A DNA stretch of 64,000 bases from Alistipes senegalensis (GCA_023665825.1 JAMPDE010000001.1:210789-274788); one strand, 5' to 3'; positions 41,396 through 51,347 are shown, numbered from the stretch's first letter. Program-made: numbers and translations. The notes: generated by a model not told the origin, from the letters alone.

Positions 41396-41564
41396 TGTTA
41401 GTAACTTGTAAGATGACTACTAATTGATGGCTATGTTCGTCCCCGAAAAATCAAACCAACATTACGAATGACCTGCCGCGACGGTCGTGATGTATTCCAC
41501 CGTATTCGTTATTAGGTTTGATATATTTCGAGGTTATACGTTCTGCAAACTATTCGGAAAATCA

Positions 41565-42617
41565 TTAATAATTGCTGGCTCGGAATATGAGCGACTCTTC
41601 ATAACCATCGTTTGCAGAGATATTAAGACTAAACCAAAATGGCAAAGATGCACCAGCTGCCAAAGCATGCTGTACTGGAATACTGATTTGATTTCCTTTG
41701 AAAAATACTGAAACTTGAACATTATTCTGATAAGTTTTAGAATTAGTCAATTCAACTCTTGCACTAACAATTTTATGTCCATTTGGTATTTCAAATCTCC
41801 AACTATAGCCAGACGTATTACCAACGCCCAAATCGAGATTAAAATTATTTGTTTGATTTGAAGTAGTATCAAGTAATTCGATGTATACCTTACTCAGATA
41901 ACAACTTACTGAAAGTCTTGGGTCATCAATATAAATGTTTATATAAGAACTTTGTGTAAATCCACATTGACCGTTTATTTGTTCGCATTTAGCTTCTTCA
42001 CCTGCTTTATGTTCATAACGAATAAGTTCATAGTCTGATCCGTCAGGGAATACCTTATAAACTTCTCGTCTCATTAAATGGTAATATACAGAATATGTCC
42101 CATTGCAATTGTATTTATCCCATGTTCCATCTTTATCACAAAGAACTCCGGTATCTACCCAGTCGGTAGTTTGCTCGTTGCGTTCCCATCCGCACTGACC
42201 CTCGATGCGACGCTTACGAACTTCCCCATTCCACCAGCCAGAATACCTAACAATATCGGGATAGGTGTAGCAGGTACGAACTTTCTTGTAATCTACATAG
42301 CAATAGTCTATACCACAAGAGCCGTTCCAATAAGTCACGCCGTCCCATTCGTCGGTCGCCGCCGCTGTCTCCTCTTGGGTGTAGGGTGTTCCGATGCGTC
42401 GTTCGCCGAGCGAACCGTCTTCATAGACGTCCTGCTCCCATGACGTCACGGTGCGGCGACGTACGGGGTCGTCGTACGTCCATTCGCCGTATTCTTCGCC
42501 ATGTTCCATGCGAACGATGTCCAACCAGACTTTTTCGGCACCTGCATAAACCGCCCGCACGCGCTTCCCTCCGACGTACAGTTTCTTGACGAGCTTGTCT
42601 CCGTTATAGATAGCCAT
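41565..42617 (-). CDS. Variable tail fibre or receptor-binding protein, Cys-rich
   Basis: The N-terminal region (MAIYNGDKLVKKLYVGGKRV) is a conserved fibre start. A Tyr/Trp/Cys-rich middle follows (YWNGSCGIDYCYVDYKKVRTC; GQCGW repeats). The last 180 residues are Asn/Ser-rich and much more AT-rich in codon use than the first half. Such a composition break within one gene suggests exchange of the binding domain. It is the last gene of the tail operon. Confidence 0.75.
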   Translation of the reverse strand: MAIYNGDKLVKKLYVGGKRVRAVYAGAEKVWLDIVRMEHGEEYGEWTYDDPVRRRTVTSWEQDVYEDGSLGERRIGTPYTQEETAAATDEWDGVTYWNGSCGIDYCYVDYKKVRTCYTYPDIVRYSGWWNGEVRKRRIEGQCGWERNEQTTDWVDTGVLCDKDGTWDKYNCNGTYSVYYHLMRREVYKVFPDGSDYELIRYEHKAGEEAKCEQINGQCGFTQSSYINIYIDDPRLSVSCYLSKVYIELLDTTSNQTNNFNLDLGVGNTSGYSWRFEIPNGHKIVSARVELTNSKTYQNNVQVSVFFKGNQISIPVQHALAAGASLPFWFSLNISANDGYEESLIFRASNY

Positions 42618-42629
42618 ATCGATCGTGTG

Positions 42630-44039
42630 TCAGTCGGTAATGATGTATAGCGTATTTGCGTCGGGTGTCAGCGCGGCGTACTCGGCTTGCGTCATCGGGC
42701 CGGCGATGTTCTTCACTTGTGAAGATGAGACTTTCGATGCAAGGTCGGATGTTAGAGCGATTGTGCCAGCTTTGCGAGGATGCCGAATATCCCAATAGCG
42801 CCCTGCTTCGTCTGCTCCACCTATCGAATCCCTCCAAAAGGATGGGGTTGTGTGACTTTTGTAGAATCCGGCGTATTCCGTATCACTTGCGTCTCCGAGC
42901 GTCATTACAGCATACCCACCATCTCCTATTTCTACTAATACTCCGGGATCATCTTGAGTTGCCTGCGAGCGCGCTCTAATTCCTTTTCGGAAATCTTTTT
43001 TTGCAGCAACCGGTTGCTCAGTATTCAGAGTTACAAAAGAAGTATCGAGGTTGTCGAGCTTTTCTTTGTCCTCCGGCGACATCAGTCCGGCGGCCGACTG
43101 CGTCGCATTGGTATTCGGGGCTTTGTTGCTCCAAGTCATCTTTTCTGCGTCGGTTACGAAGCGGCGCGTAGCATCTTCGGCAATCATCGACGCCGGATGA
43201 TTGGACGGGTGAACGTAGTTATTGGCGTTGTCCGCGATACCGGCCAATTTCGATTTTTCGTCCGTCGTGAAGTCTTCGGTCGAAAGCTGTTTGCCTGCAA
43301 CTTTGTCGACCTTTCCGCCGAGCTGCGCAAGGATGTCGGCGGCGAAGTTCGGATTGTTTCCGAGTGCTTCCGAGATTTCCAACAACGTATCGAGTGCTTC
43401 CGGCGAACCGTTCACCAGCTCGGCGACCTTTTGGTCGACATAGTTGCTTACGGCCTCTCGGATTGCCCGTTCGGCAGCTTCACGGATAACCCGTTCCGTT
43501 GCGATGCTCGTTTCAGTGTACTGTTTCGCGTGTTCGAGCACGTCCGCGTCCGCAGCTTTGCGGTTGGCGCTTTCGGCAGCCAAATTGACATCGGTGTACT
43601 CCTTTGCCGATTGAAGCGTTTCGGCGTCCTTTTGTTCCCGTGTCGTCGCTTCCTGCGCATCGGCGGCTGCGAACTCCTGCCGGATAGCGGCCTCCTGCTC
43701 GGCGGCACGGGTCGTTTCGGCCGCAATGACATCGGCCAGCCGTTCGTCCTCGTCTTCCAGCTCATTTACATTGTCGAACAGCTGTCTGAAATCATTTTTC
43801 GCATCGCGTTCGTGGGCGTCGAAGTCTTTTTTCAATTGCTCGTGCTGTCGCTCGAGTTCTTCGCCGGACGAAGCCTCGAACTTCTCGTTGAGCCGTTCTG
43901 CCAGCCCCTCGATGGAGGAGATGGCGATTCGCTCGGCTTTATGCCAGAAGCTATCCAGCCAATCGGCAAACTGTGCGGCCGTAGGATAACAGCCTTTGCC
44001 GAACCATTTGCGCAACAAGGCGCGTTCTCTTTGTGCCAT
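42630..44039 (-). CDS. Tail fibre protein with long coiled coil
   Basis: A 469-residue protein. It starts with an attachment-type N-domain (QFADWLDSFWHKAERIAISS) and has Glu/Ala/Arg coiled coil from about residue 60 to 210. It then shows the fibre motif SPEALDTLLEISEALGNNPN, repeated HPSNHPASMI-type turns, and a C-terminus MTQAEYAALTPDANTLYIIT. This is the usual layout of a trimeric fibre. Confidence 0.8.
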   Translation of the reverse strand: MAQRERALLRKWFGKGCYPTAAQFADWLDSFWHKAERIAISSIEGLAERLNEKFEASSGEELERQHEQLKKDFDAHERDAKNDFRQLFDNVNELEDEDERLADVIAAETTRAAEQEAAIRQEFAAADAQEATTREQKDAETLQSAKEYTDVNLAAESANRKAADADVLEHAKQYTETSIATERVIREAAERAIREAVSNYVDQKVAELVNGSPEALDTLLEISEALGNNPNFAADILAQLGGKVDKVAGKQLSTEDFTTDEKSKLAGIADNANNYVHPSNHPASMIAEDATRRFVTDAEKMTWSNKAPNTNATQSAAGLMSPEDKEKLDNLDTSFVTLNTEQPVAAKKDFRKGIRARSQATQDDPGVLVEIGDGGYAVMTLGDASDTEYAGFYKSHTTPSFWRDSIGGADEAGRYWDIRHPRKAGTIALTSDLASKVSSSQVKNIAGPMTQAEYAALTPDANTLYIITD

Positions 44040-44053
44040 TTCGTAAAGTGTTA

Positions 44054-45037
44054 TTATTTCATTCGCATGATGTAAGCCAGTACGTAGTACGGAGGTCGGT
44101 TCTCATGTTGCGCGTCTCCGCCCTGCGATTCTGTGGCATGGGTGTAATAGTATAAGTAATCGTTATCGCCATCGGATTTGCCGCTTCCACGAACGGATTT
44201 TCCTACATGGTCTACCCCCGTGAGCGTTGCACCGTTACCGTAGCTTTCTGCGAAATAATAATCCTTCGTCGGGTGGGCATGGGCCGGCATTTCATCGACC
44301 GTAAGTTGGTGCTGTTTCTCGCCGCCGGCCTCACCGTAACTGTCGTAGTCCGCATCGCTCGGATGATAGCCCACGATGAAGCGGCCGCGCAGGTCGGGCA
44401 GACGAAAGTAGCCCTGTGTCGTATTGTAAACATTGCCGTTGCAGTCGCAGGCCCGATTGAACGTCGTGCCCAGCGCTGCGTAGAGTTCCTTGTATTCGTC
44501 GATTTTCAGTTCCCGGCCGTCGCAAAGTTCGTAACCCGCCGGAACCGCAGCCCCCGCCCACATTTGGACGATGCCCAGCGGCGACCTTTGCAAGGCGACG
44601 AGGGTTTCGTCTTGTTTTCTGATTCTTTCGCGCAGTGTCGGCAAGGTATCGACCTGCGTGAACTCCTCCCACTTGTAATTCTCTTCGCCGATGCCCGGTG
44701 CCAGCGAGCGGACAACGTAGGCTTGCGGGAATTCGTATCCTTGTGCCGTAACCGCCACCGGTTCCTTTTTCAGATACATTCCCGCCGCGACCGAGCCGCC
44801 CTCCCAGTAGAGAATTTCGCCTTCCGGGAACTCTTTCGTGCGGATAAAAACATATCCCTCCCGACGGCGGGTATCGTTCTGCTCCGGTTCACAGCCCAAA
44901 AGAATGGCCTTGTCGCCGGCAAGGTTGCCCAGCACGGCCAGCAGAGCCTGATTGCGCTGGATGTAGTCGAAAGTTTCCGCATCGACGGGGAAATCCTTGT
45001 TCGACTGGATCAGATAGTTTCCTAATGTACTTTTCAT
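44054..45037 (-). CDS. Tail-collar domain fibre protein
   Basis: Residues about 170-260 match the phage tail-collar fold: GIVQMWAGAAVPAGYELCDG, FRLPDLRGRFIVGYHP and LTVDEMPAHAHP. The N-terminal half is a baseplate-attachment region. It overlaps the next gene upstream by one base. Its collar domain is intact. Confidence 0.88.
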   Translation of the reverse strand: MKSTLGNYLIQSNKDFPVDAETFDYIQRNQALLAVLGNLAGDKAILLGCEPEQNDTRRREGYVFIRTKEFPEGEILYWEGGSVAAGMYLKKEPVAVTAQGYEFPQAYVVRSLAPGIGEENYKWEEFTQVDTLPTLRERIRKQDETLVALQRSPLGIVQMWAGAAVPAGYELCDGRELKIDEYKELYAALGTTFNRACDCNGNVYNTTQGYFRLPDLRGRFIVGYHPSDADYDSYGEAGGEKQHQLTVDEMPAHAHPTKDYYFAESYGNGATLTGVDHVGKSVRGSGKSDGDNDYLYYYTHATESQGGDAQHENRPPYYVLAYIMRMK

Positions 45038-45525
45038 CAGTAATAGCTTATTGCGAATCGTTTGGATGCCAATTTGTAGGTGTCGGCCACTGCCGTCAGC
45101 CGCGCTTCGTCGATACCTCGTAATGCAAGGGGGATATTGACGACGAAATCGTAGCCGCTTACGCCCCCGAATCCCCGCCGGTTGACCGGCAAGACCGTGT
45201 CCGAACCACGCAACGGGACGAGGATCGGACGATCTTCATCGCGTCGGAATACGAGCATCACGCCTACGTTCTGCGCGGTATCCGTTACCGTGATCCGGCG
45301 CAGTTCCGGGTCGAACGTATCGTTCAGCGCCGCCCGCAGGTAACACACCTGCCCGTTGTGGTTCAGCCGGTAGGCCGCATCGTTGCGGAACCGCAAGAAT
45401 TTCGCATGGATGCAGTTCAGAGGCGTAATGACCGCATACGTCAAGGATGCCATCATCGGCCGACGCAGGAATGTCGGAAGAAGCAACAGCGCCAGCTGTT
45501 TGAAGTTGATGTCATACTTGCGCAT
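45037..45525 (-). CDS. Baseplate-proximal tail protein, 162 aa (gpI-like by position)
   Basis: It begins RKYDINFKQLALLLLPTFLRR, a start shared by tail proteins placed between baseplate J and fibre genes. The rest is beta-rich. It overlaps the baseplate J-like gene by 14 bases. Role assigned mainly by gene order. Confidence 0.6.
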   Translation of the reverse strand: MRKYDINFKQLALLLLPTFLRRPMMASLTYAVITPLNCIHAKFLRFRNDAAYRLNHNGQVCYLRAALNDTFDPELRRITVTDTAQNVGVMLVFRRDEDRPILVPLRGSDTVLPVNRRGFGGVSGYDFVVNIPLALRGIDEARLTAVADTYKLASKRFAISYY

Positions 45526-46354
45526 AGGCTTTCATCGTAAGGGTGATTTCTCCGGCCTTGAAATAGCCGGCCGAAGGGGTGCAACGCGCATCGACGGCTG
45601 TGACGGCCGCTTCATCGCCGGCGGAAGTCGTGGCCTGCTTGAACTCGGCGATCCGCACGCCCTCGACGGACTGCAACGCATCGATCAGCGCCATATTGGT
45701 ATATTCGCCGTTGAACGGCAGGTTTTCGATGTAGCTGCGGATGGCTGCCTCGCATTCGTTCCGTACGTTCTCCGGCAGCAACATGGCGTTATAGTAAATA
45801 TCGACCGAACAGTTGAACGTGTCCGGATCCTTGTTCACTAAGTTGATGCGTACACCGGCATCTTTGATTTCTGCAAGGTAGGCGGCCAACTGCACCTCCT
45901 CTTCGTCGGAGAGGCGGCATCGCGTTCCTCCGGCATCGCCCGCTACTTTGATAGTCAGAATCGATGCGTCCCGGCTCTCGTCGGCCGTAGCATATTTCAC
46001 GACACGGGCCGCCGCAATGGCATCGTCCGTCATTTCGGAGGTGTCGTAGCGGTCGGTGTCGGCAACCAGCACCCGGTCTTTCATAAATTCCAGCACTTTC
46101 GTCTTGTACCACTTGGCCCGGTGCGGGATGATCTGCTCGATGCGGGCTTCGACCTCTTGCCGATGCGCTTCGAGCAGATGCTCCTGCACCCACGCCGCAC
46201 AGGCGAAGATGTAGAATAGTATGTTGATGATCGACACCTTGCTGAAGTGTGCCGTAAAGTTGTCGCCGACCGGAAAGCCGAACAAATCGGCCACCGTTTC
46301 GTTCTTCATGAAGTCGACGGCGATGCTCTCTTTGATTTCGTCGATAGTTCTCAT
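45512..46354 (-). CDS. Baseplate J-like protein
   Basis: A 280-residue protein with TIDEIKESIAVDFMKN at the start and a J-like core around ILTIKVAGDAGGTRCRLSDE and DPDTFNCSVDIYYNAMLLPE. Its end resembles Mu gp47. It forms the baseplate wedge. It overlaps the adjoining genes on both sides, as in a compact tail operon. Confidence 0.75.
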   Translation of the reverse strand: MRTIDEIKESIAVDFMKNETVADLFGFPVGDNFTAHFSKVSIINILFYIFACAAWVQEHLLEAHRQEVEARIEQIIPHRAKWYKTKVLEFMKDRVLVADTDRYDTSEMTDDAIAAARVVKYATADESRDASILTIKVAGDAGGTRCRLSDEEEVQLAAYLAEIKDAGVRINLVNKDPDTFNCSVDIYYNAMLLPENVRNECEAAIRSYIENLPFNGEYTNMALIDALQSVEGVRIAEFKQATTSAGDEAAVTAVDARCTPSAGYFKAGEITLTMKAYAQV

Positions 46355-46650
46355 CAGCTCACAATAAAATCTATTTCAATACCCATAAAACCGATGCCGC
46401 CATAGGGCACGCATGCCAAGTCCTCCGCCGAAATCGCCGTGGCGGGCTGCACGTCTTGGGCTGCCAGCGCTGCGACGATCCGCTTGTTGCCGACATCTTC
46501 CGGGACGATCTCCAGCTCCTGCCCGGCCGAAAGGTCATCCGTCAAAGCGATGCCGTTGCGCTCGGAAAGAGCGAACGCCGCCTCGAACGAGCCGCACTCT
46601 TGGACGGCCATGTCCAGCAGCGACTGTTTGTTATGAATCGTACTCCGCAT
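46354..46650 (-). CDS. Small tail protein with LysM-like segment, 98 aa
   Basis: Contains SLLDMAVQECGSFEAAFALS and AGQELEIVPEDVGNKRI, a pattern resembling the LysM repeat of tail X/gp53-type hub proteins. It overlaps the gp25-like gene by 20 bases. It probably sits at the hub. Confidence 0.6.
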   Translation of the reverse strand: MRSTIHNKQSLLDMAVQECGSFEAAFALSERNGIALTDDLSAGQELEIVPEDVGNKRIVAALAAQDVQPATAISAEDLACVPYGGIGFMGIEIDFIVS

Positions 46651-46963
46651 CGATCGTCAGTTTGTTGGTTTTCAAATCGAGCTCGACGCCCTTCACTTTC
46701 ATTCCGTCGGCTTCTAATTGCAGGGCTATTTCGCGTTTCCACCCCGTTGTTTCGTCATCGCCCAAGATGTCCGAAATGCCGACGCCGAGCGTCGGGTACT
46801 CCTTGAACTCTCCCTTGCGGGCTTGGAGAATCAGCGCCTGATTCTGGAAGGTCGTGCTTCCGACTTCCAGCCCCTGTTCGATCACGCCCGCAGCATCCCG
46901 CCCGGCGGACACCGCAAGATCGCCCGTCGTCGGGTCGAGCAATATGCCTGTACTCTTTGCCAT
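46631..46963 (-). CDS. Baseplate wedge protein (GPW/gp25-like)
   Basis: The start ATG 46963 shares a base with the stop of the spike gene. The protein (LLDPTTGDLAVSAGRDAAGV, ARKGEFKEYPTLGVGISDIL, ITIDAEYDS-like end) matches short gp25/gp46-type baseplate proteins. Confidence 0.7.
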   Translation of the reverse strand: MAKSTGILLDPTTGDLAVSAGRDAAGVIEQGLEVGSTTFQNQALILQARKGEFKEYPTLGVGISDILGDDETTGWKREIALQLEADGMKVKGVELDLKTNKLTIDAEYDS

Positions 46964-47580
46964 CAATGCGTTATTTTGTCGTTTTCAAGTTTTTCGAGCC
47001 GAATCGATGCGGTTGTCATTCCCGAGTCGAAAGCGGCCGCTCCTGTTGGTCCATTGGCCGCAGCACCGGCTCCCACCGCTTTAAGCCCGGAGGATACGGC
47101 TTGCGTCAGCGTTTCGCAATAGCTTTTGATGCTTTCGAGCGATTGTTCCAGCTCTCTGACCTTGACCAGCCCGGCATGGGCGCCCTCGTTGAATTGTATC
47201 TTGTTGTTTTCAAGGGTTATTTTGCTGTTGCCGACCGTGATTTCGACTTGCCGGCCATCGGCCGACAACGTCGTGTCGCCCTGATGGAAGCGGATCGATG
47301 CGATTTCGGAGTAACCGATTGCGCACAACTCCCGGAGGTTGCCGCACGAGATGTCCGCCACGAGGATGATGCTCCCTTCGGCCGGAACGATCAGCAGCCC
47401 ATTCTCCGAGCCGCCGTCGATGGACGACAGCCGGATGTCGGGAATCTCGAAGTCGTCGATCTTCGCCCGGCACAGGTCGCCGTCGACCCCGACGACCTCC
47501 ATCAGCCGGAAACTGAACGAGGGCTTGTCCGTGCCCGCGATGGAGCGCAACAGGCTCCGTATTTGTGTCGATTTGTCCAT
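46963..47580 (-). CDS. Baseplate spike/assembly protein (gpV-like)
   Basis: A 205-residue protein with an OB-like N-domain (GDLCRAKIDDFEIPDIRLSS, AEGSIILVADISCG) and short beta-repeat stretches (EITVGNSKITLENNKIQFNE) as in gpV/gp45 puncturing spikes. It is followed by an Ala/Gly-rich tail. It forms the membrane-piercing tip. Confidence 0.72.
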   Translation of the reverse strand: MDKSTQIRSLLRSIAGTDKPSFSFRLMEVVGVDGDLCRAKIDDFEIPDIRLSSIDGGSENGLLIVPAEGSIILVADISCGNLRELCAIGYSEIASIRFHQGDTTLSADGRQVEITVGNSKITLENNKIQFNEGAHAGLVKVRELEQSLESIKSYCETLTQAVSSGLKAVGAGAAANGPTGAAAFDSGMTTASIRLEKLENDKITH

Positions 47581-47581
47581 T

Positions 47582-48541
47582 CTATCCGATCTTTTTCCCG
47601 ATGGTTACTTTCCGGCTGCCGCCGCTTGCGGCGAAGGACGACACGACCGAAACCACGTAGTATTTTCCCGTTTTGTACTCGTAGTCTGCATCCCGCAGTT
47701 CCACGATGTCCGTCGGTGCGATATGCGGTAGGAGCCACCCCGTGAAGCTCCCCTCGTACCCCGAATAGGCGCGGAGTTTCAATTCCTCTTCCGCACGGCG
47801 TTCCAGCGTCGCTTTATCCGACACACCGGGCAGTTTGAGCGTGAACTTGTCGCCGCCGGGCACGCCTTTGGCCACCTTCACCGTTTTGCCTTTGGCATCC
47901 GTTCCCTCGATAGCGGCGATGAACTTGCGTTTCCGGGCGTCTTTGTATTTGAGTTCGGACTTTTCCACGTTCACGGCAAAGTCGCAGATTACATGCTTGC
48001 CCGTTTCCGCATATGGCGGGTGCACGTGCAGCGTCTTGCCTTTGAAGTAGATGTTGGCGCGGGTTTCTTCCTGCACTTTCTTCAACACGTCGAATCCCGT
48101 CGCCTCGTAGATGGCGAACTTGTCGTACTGGAAATCGTAGTCGCAGGACAACTCGAATCCGCCCAGTTCCCGAATGACGTGCTGGAGCAGTTCCTTGACG
48201 GAAACCGTCGACAGCACCGTATTCTTCAAATCCTTGCGGAACTTGTAGATTTCGTCCTCGCAGTTGATCTTGATCGACCCGTCGTTCGCGGCGATGCTCT
48301 CGACGTATCCCTCGAACTCTACGGGCAGCTCATGCAGGTGGGCGTCGTAACCGAAGCGGACGCACACGGGATCGCCCTCCTTGATTTTGCTCTCGATTTC
48401 CAGCGCCCGGTTATAAGCCGCACCGGGCAGCGTGATCGTGGCCGTATCGGCCAAGTTCTCGACGCTGCACGTTACGACGACGCTCTCCAGCGTCGTGAGC
48501 CGGAAAGAACCGATCGTTATGTCGAAATTCATTGCAAACAT
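47582..48541 (-). CDS. Tail hub protein (gpD/gp44-like)
   Basis: A 319-residue protein with TCSVENLADTATITLPGAAY, a typical hub N-domain, then YEATGFDVLKKVQEETRANIYFKG and a C-terminal RAEEELKLRAYSGYEGSF. Late-control D/gp27-type hubs share this layout. Starts at 48541 or 48532 are both possible. Confidence 0.75.
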   Translation of the reverse strand: MFAMNFDITIGSFRLTTLESVVVTCSVENLADTATITLPGAAYNRALEIESKIKEGDPVCVRFGYDAHLHELPVEFEGYVESIAANDGSIKINCEDEIYKFRKDLKNTVLSTVSVKELLQHVIRELGGFELSCDYDFQYDKFAIYEATGFDVLKKVQEETRANIYFKGKTLHVHPPYAETGKHVICDFAVNVEKSELKYKDARKRKFIAAIEGTDAKGKTVKVAKGVPGGDKFTLKLPGVSDKATLERRAEEELKLRAYSGYEGSFTGWLLPHIAPTDIVELRDADYEYKTGKYYVVSVVSSFAASGGSRKVTIGKKIG

Positions 48542-48553
48542 CGTCCGAATGCG

Positions 48554-49189
48554 TTAAATCGAAATCAGAAATTCTACGGGGTTGTCGCTGTAGGCTTTGA
48601 TCTCGTAGTGTTGGTTGTTCATTCCTTTGGTGTGCGGGAACGAGGCGCTTTCGATAGCCAGATAACGAATGCCGAAGACCTGCAAAATTCCTTGTTCGAC
48701 CTCGACCGCCTGACGTTCGTCGAACAGTTCGATCAACTTGCGCAGGTAGTTGTCGGGATATTTCGATTCATCGGAACCCGACACGACGCCCTGTATCGTC
48801 ACTTCGTAGTCGTCTTGGCTCCACCGCTCCTTGATGGTGCCGTTGAGCTTGGACTTGGCGACTTTGCGCCGGACGATGATATTCTTTCCGCTGACGGACA
48901 CGAGCGGCTCCAGCGGCAGGCAGAACCACTCTTTGTCATCGGGACGTTTGAACTTCATCGGCATGACCGAATGGATGATTCCCACAGCGCTATAATCAGC
49001 CATGATTTCGTCGGCATCGTACACTTGGGTGACGATGTCCTCCTTTTTAGGGATGAAGAACGGGGGAACGGCACCGTAACGCCCCAGCGCCTTGTCGGTC
49101 GCAACCTGCGCCGGGTCGAACGGATTGCCGCCATATCCGGCATTCGCTTGCGGTGCGATCCGGTTCAGTTCATATTCTACCTTTGCCAT
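48554..49189 (-). CDS. DUF6046-type tail protein, 211 aa
   Basis: A start at 49189 overlaps the tape-measure stop by one base. The protein has SVMPMKFKRPDDKEWFCLPLEPLVSVS and RWSQDDYEVTIQGVVSGSDE, as in DUF6046 proteins found beside tape measures in Bacteroidetes Mu-like phages. It probably joins tape measure and hub. Confidence 0.7.
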   Translation of the reverse strand: MAKVEYELNRIAPQANAGYGGNPFDPAQVATDKALGRYGAVPPFFIPKKEDIVTQVYDADEIMADYSAVGIIHSVMPMKFKRPDDKEWFCLPLEPLVSVSGKNIIVRRKVAKSKLNGTIKERWSQDDYEVTIQGVVSGSDESKYPDNYLRKLIELFDERQAVEVEQGILQVFGIRYLAIESASFPHTKGMNNQHYEIKAYSDNPVEFLISI

Positions 49190-50979
49190 CACAATGCGGA
49201 ATTAGCGGTTTGCAGCACTCGGATAAGCGCACTTTCGAGGTCGCGCTGCATTTCGTCACGGCTGGTTTCATAGCCGCCCTCGAATACCAGATTCTCGATA
49301 AGCGATTTGAGGTTGATCGTGATCGATGTCGAGCGGCCGCCGCCGGTGGCAATAGCCGAAGCTGCGCCGGAACCTGCCGTCCCATTATCGCCATATGAAT
49401 TACCGTTCAGGTCTCCGCCCACCGGAGCCATACCGGGAACAGCCGGTGTTTCGATACCCAGTTTGTTCTTGAGGCCTCCGACCACGTTGCCCAAAGATTT
49501 GTCGGAGTTCCAAGACATATCGATTCCGGACAACGATGCTTTTGCCTTGTTGGCATGCTCGGCCACTTTCTTCGCGCCGTCCACGATGGCCTGTTGCCGT
49601 GATTCAATGTCGGCGTTGATTTTTGCAATGGCCGCCTGATTTCCGGCGCTGTCACCGATGCCGCACGCCTCCTTGAACTTGTACCAGCCGAGTTTGATTT
49701 TGTCCAGCCCGATCATAATGCCGTCGACCAGCGTCGAGAAGTAGAGTTTCACGCCTGCGACGAATGCCATGAACGAGTATTTCATGAAGCCGACGGCTCC
49801 GTTCCAAAGCGAGCCCCAGCCGTCGATCTTGTAGCACAGGTACGCGATCGTGCCGATCAGCGCGATGACGCCTGCGACGATCCAAGTAACAGGGCAAGCC
49901 AGCAACGAGAGGTTGAGCGCATTCTGTGCAGCCGCCCAGTTCCATTTGGCCGCCGTCACGATACCCGACCAAAGCGCTACGGCTTTGGCTTGAAGTGAAA
50001 TCAAGGCCATCGCAGCTGCCAACGAACCCAGCGCGACCGTGAGCATCGCCACAGGGATATTCCCTTCCCGCAACTTCGAGACCCATCCGCCGAAAACACT
50101 AACGACGCCTCCGATGATTCGGCCGATAAGCGAAAATGCCGCATGAAATCCCTTTGCAATGATATTGACCGTAGTCAGCACGGCAGCCCTGTTTCGTTCG
50201 AACCAAGAAATAACGCTTTCCAAAGAGTTGCCCATCGCATCGAACAATGGGAGCAGCGACGCCCGCACCTGCGAATAAAGACGGCCGACACGCTCTTGCA
50301 GAGCCCCCATCGTATTGGCGTGCTGTTTGAGTTTTCCTTCCGGAGTATTCGCAAGAGCTTCGTTCATCCGCCCGACGTTGTCGGCGATTGCTTGGGCCAG
50401 CGTCGCGGCACGCTGTTCTTCGTCGCCGTATTTGAGTATCTTCTCCTCTGCTGCGGTAAACGTAATGCCTGCGTGGGCCAAAGCCGAAGTTTGCCCCTGC
50501 ATGACCTTGCCCATCAGATTGCCGATCTGCACAGCGTCTTGGCCGGTGGCATTCAACCCTTTCTGTCGGGCCAGCAGGTCGTTCATGGCCGGAATCAGCG
50601 CGTCGAGGCTATCCTTGCGGGTAATGAAAGCCGCCAGTTGCTGCGCCCCCGACAGCTGAACTTCGTCGCCGATAACCCCGACGGCCTGTTGGGCCGAAGC
50701 CAAGCGTTTGATGCTGTCGATTTCGGCATCGGTAGCTTTGACGCGCTGGCGCATGACCGTCGCCAGTTTGACTTCGGCCTGCATCTGGATGTTCCATGCG
50801 TCCTGCGCCCCTTCGATATAACTCCCGGCTTCGGAGATGGATGTTCCTAACCGACGCAACGGATTGACAACTCTTCCGACCGTCGGAACCGCAGATTCGA
50901 GGCTGCCGATGCCGATCTTCGTCAGTTTCCCGGAAATCCGGTCGTTGAGCGAGAGCGTATATTCGAGAATGTTTGCCAT
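49189..50979 (-). CDS. Tail tape-measure protein
   Basis: A 596-residue, Ala-rich helical protein with a conserved N-domain (LEYTLSLNDRISGKLTKIG) and two or three hydrophobic stretches (GVVSVFGGWVSKL, TWIVAGVIALIGTIAYLCY). Length sets tail length, so the tail should be short. It follows the frameshifting chaperone region by 200 bases, the standard order. Confidence 0.85.
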   Translation of the reverse strand: MANILEYTLSLNDRISGKLTKIGIGSLESAVPTVGRVVNPLRRLGTSISEAGSYIEGAQDAWNIQMQAEVKLATVMRQRVKATDAEIDSIKRLASAQQAVGVIGDEVQLSGAQQLAAFITRKDSLDALIPAMNDLLARQKGLNATGQDAVQIGNLMGKVMQGQTSALAHAGITFTAAEEKILKYGDEEQRAATLAQAIADNVGRMNEALANTPEGKLKQHANTMGALQERVGRLYSQVRASLLPLFDAMGNSLESVISWFERNRAAVLTTVNIIAKGFHAAFSLIGRIIGGVVSVFGGWVSKLREGNIPVAMLTVALGSLAAAMALISLQAKAVALWSGIVTAAKWNWAAAQNALNLSLLACPVTWIVAGVIALIGTIAYLCYKIDGWGSLWNGAVGFMKYSFMAFVAGVKLYFSTLVDGIMIGLDKIKLGWYKFKEACGIGDSAGNQAAIAKINADIESRQQAIVDGAKKVAEHANKAKASLSGIDMSWNSDKSLGNVVGGLKNKLGIETPAVPGMAPVGGDLNGNSYGDNGTAGSGAASAIATGGGRSTSITINLKSLIENLVFEGGYETSRDEMQRDLESALIRVLQTANSAL

Positions 50980-50996
50980 TCGGAAAAATTATTGCT

Positions 50997-51347
50997 ATGT
51001 TTCATGCGTATGGGTACGCTGATGACAATATATGGTTCGCCGTCATGGGCATCTGCTATCTGTGTGTGGCTGCGCTGCCTTTTATCGCAGCCTATCGCGA
51101 CAGGGCAGAACATCCCAATCGGGCGAAATCCATTCGTTGGTTATGGGGCGTGCTCTATGCGGTGGTACTCGTTACCTGTTTCATCGGTTGGATTTGGCGG
51201 CTTCCGCCTCCCGCTCCCGAATCCATTTCAACTCGTTCACGCGCATGGCCCACTCCTCATCGGACAGGCTATCGGGGTCGGTGTGCATATAGTAGCGTAA
51301 TTGGGCATCCAGTTGCCGGATCCATTCGTCCGCCCCGATCCCGGTAG
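50997..51347 (+). CDS. Possible antisense membrane ORF, 116 aa
   Basis: An open frame opposite to all tail genes, with two hydrophobic segments (IWFAVMGICYLCVAALPF and WLWGVLYAVVLVTCFIGW). Its first 60 codons fill the 200-base gap before the tape-measure start; the rest is antisense to the chaperone extension. It could be a real small membrane protein or chance. Low confidence. Confidence 0.3.
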   Translation: MFHAYGYADDNIWFAVMGICYLCVAALPFIAAYRDRAEHPNRAKSIRWLWGVLYAVVLVTCFIGWIWRLPPPAPESISTRSRAWPTPHRTGYRGRCAYSSVIGHPVAGSIRPPRSR

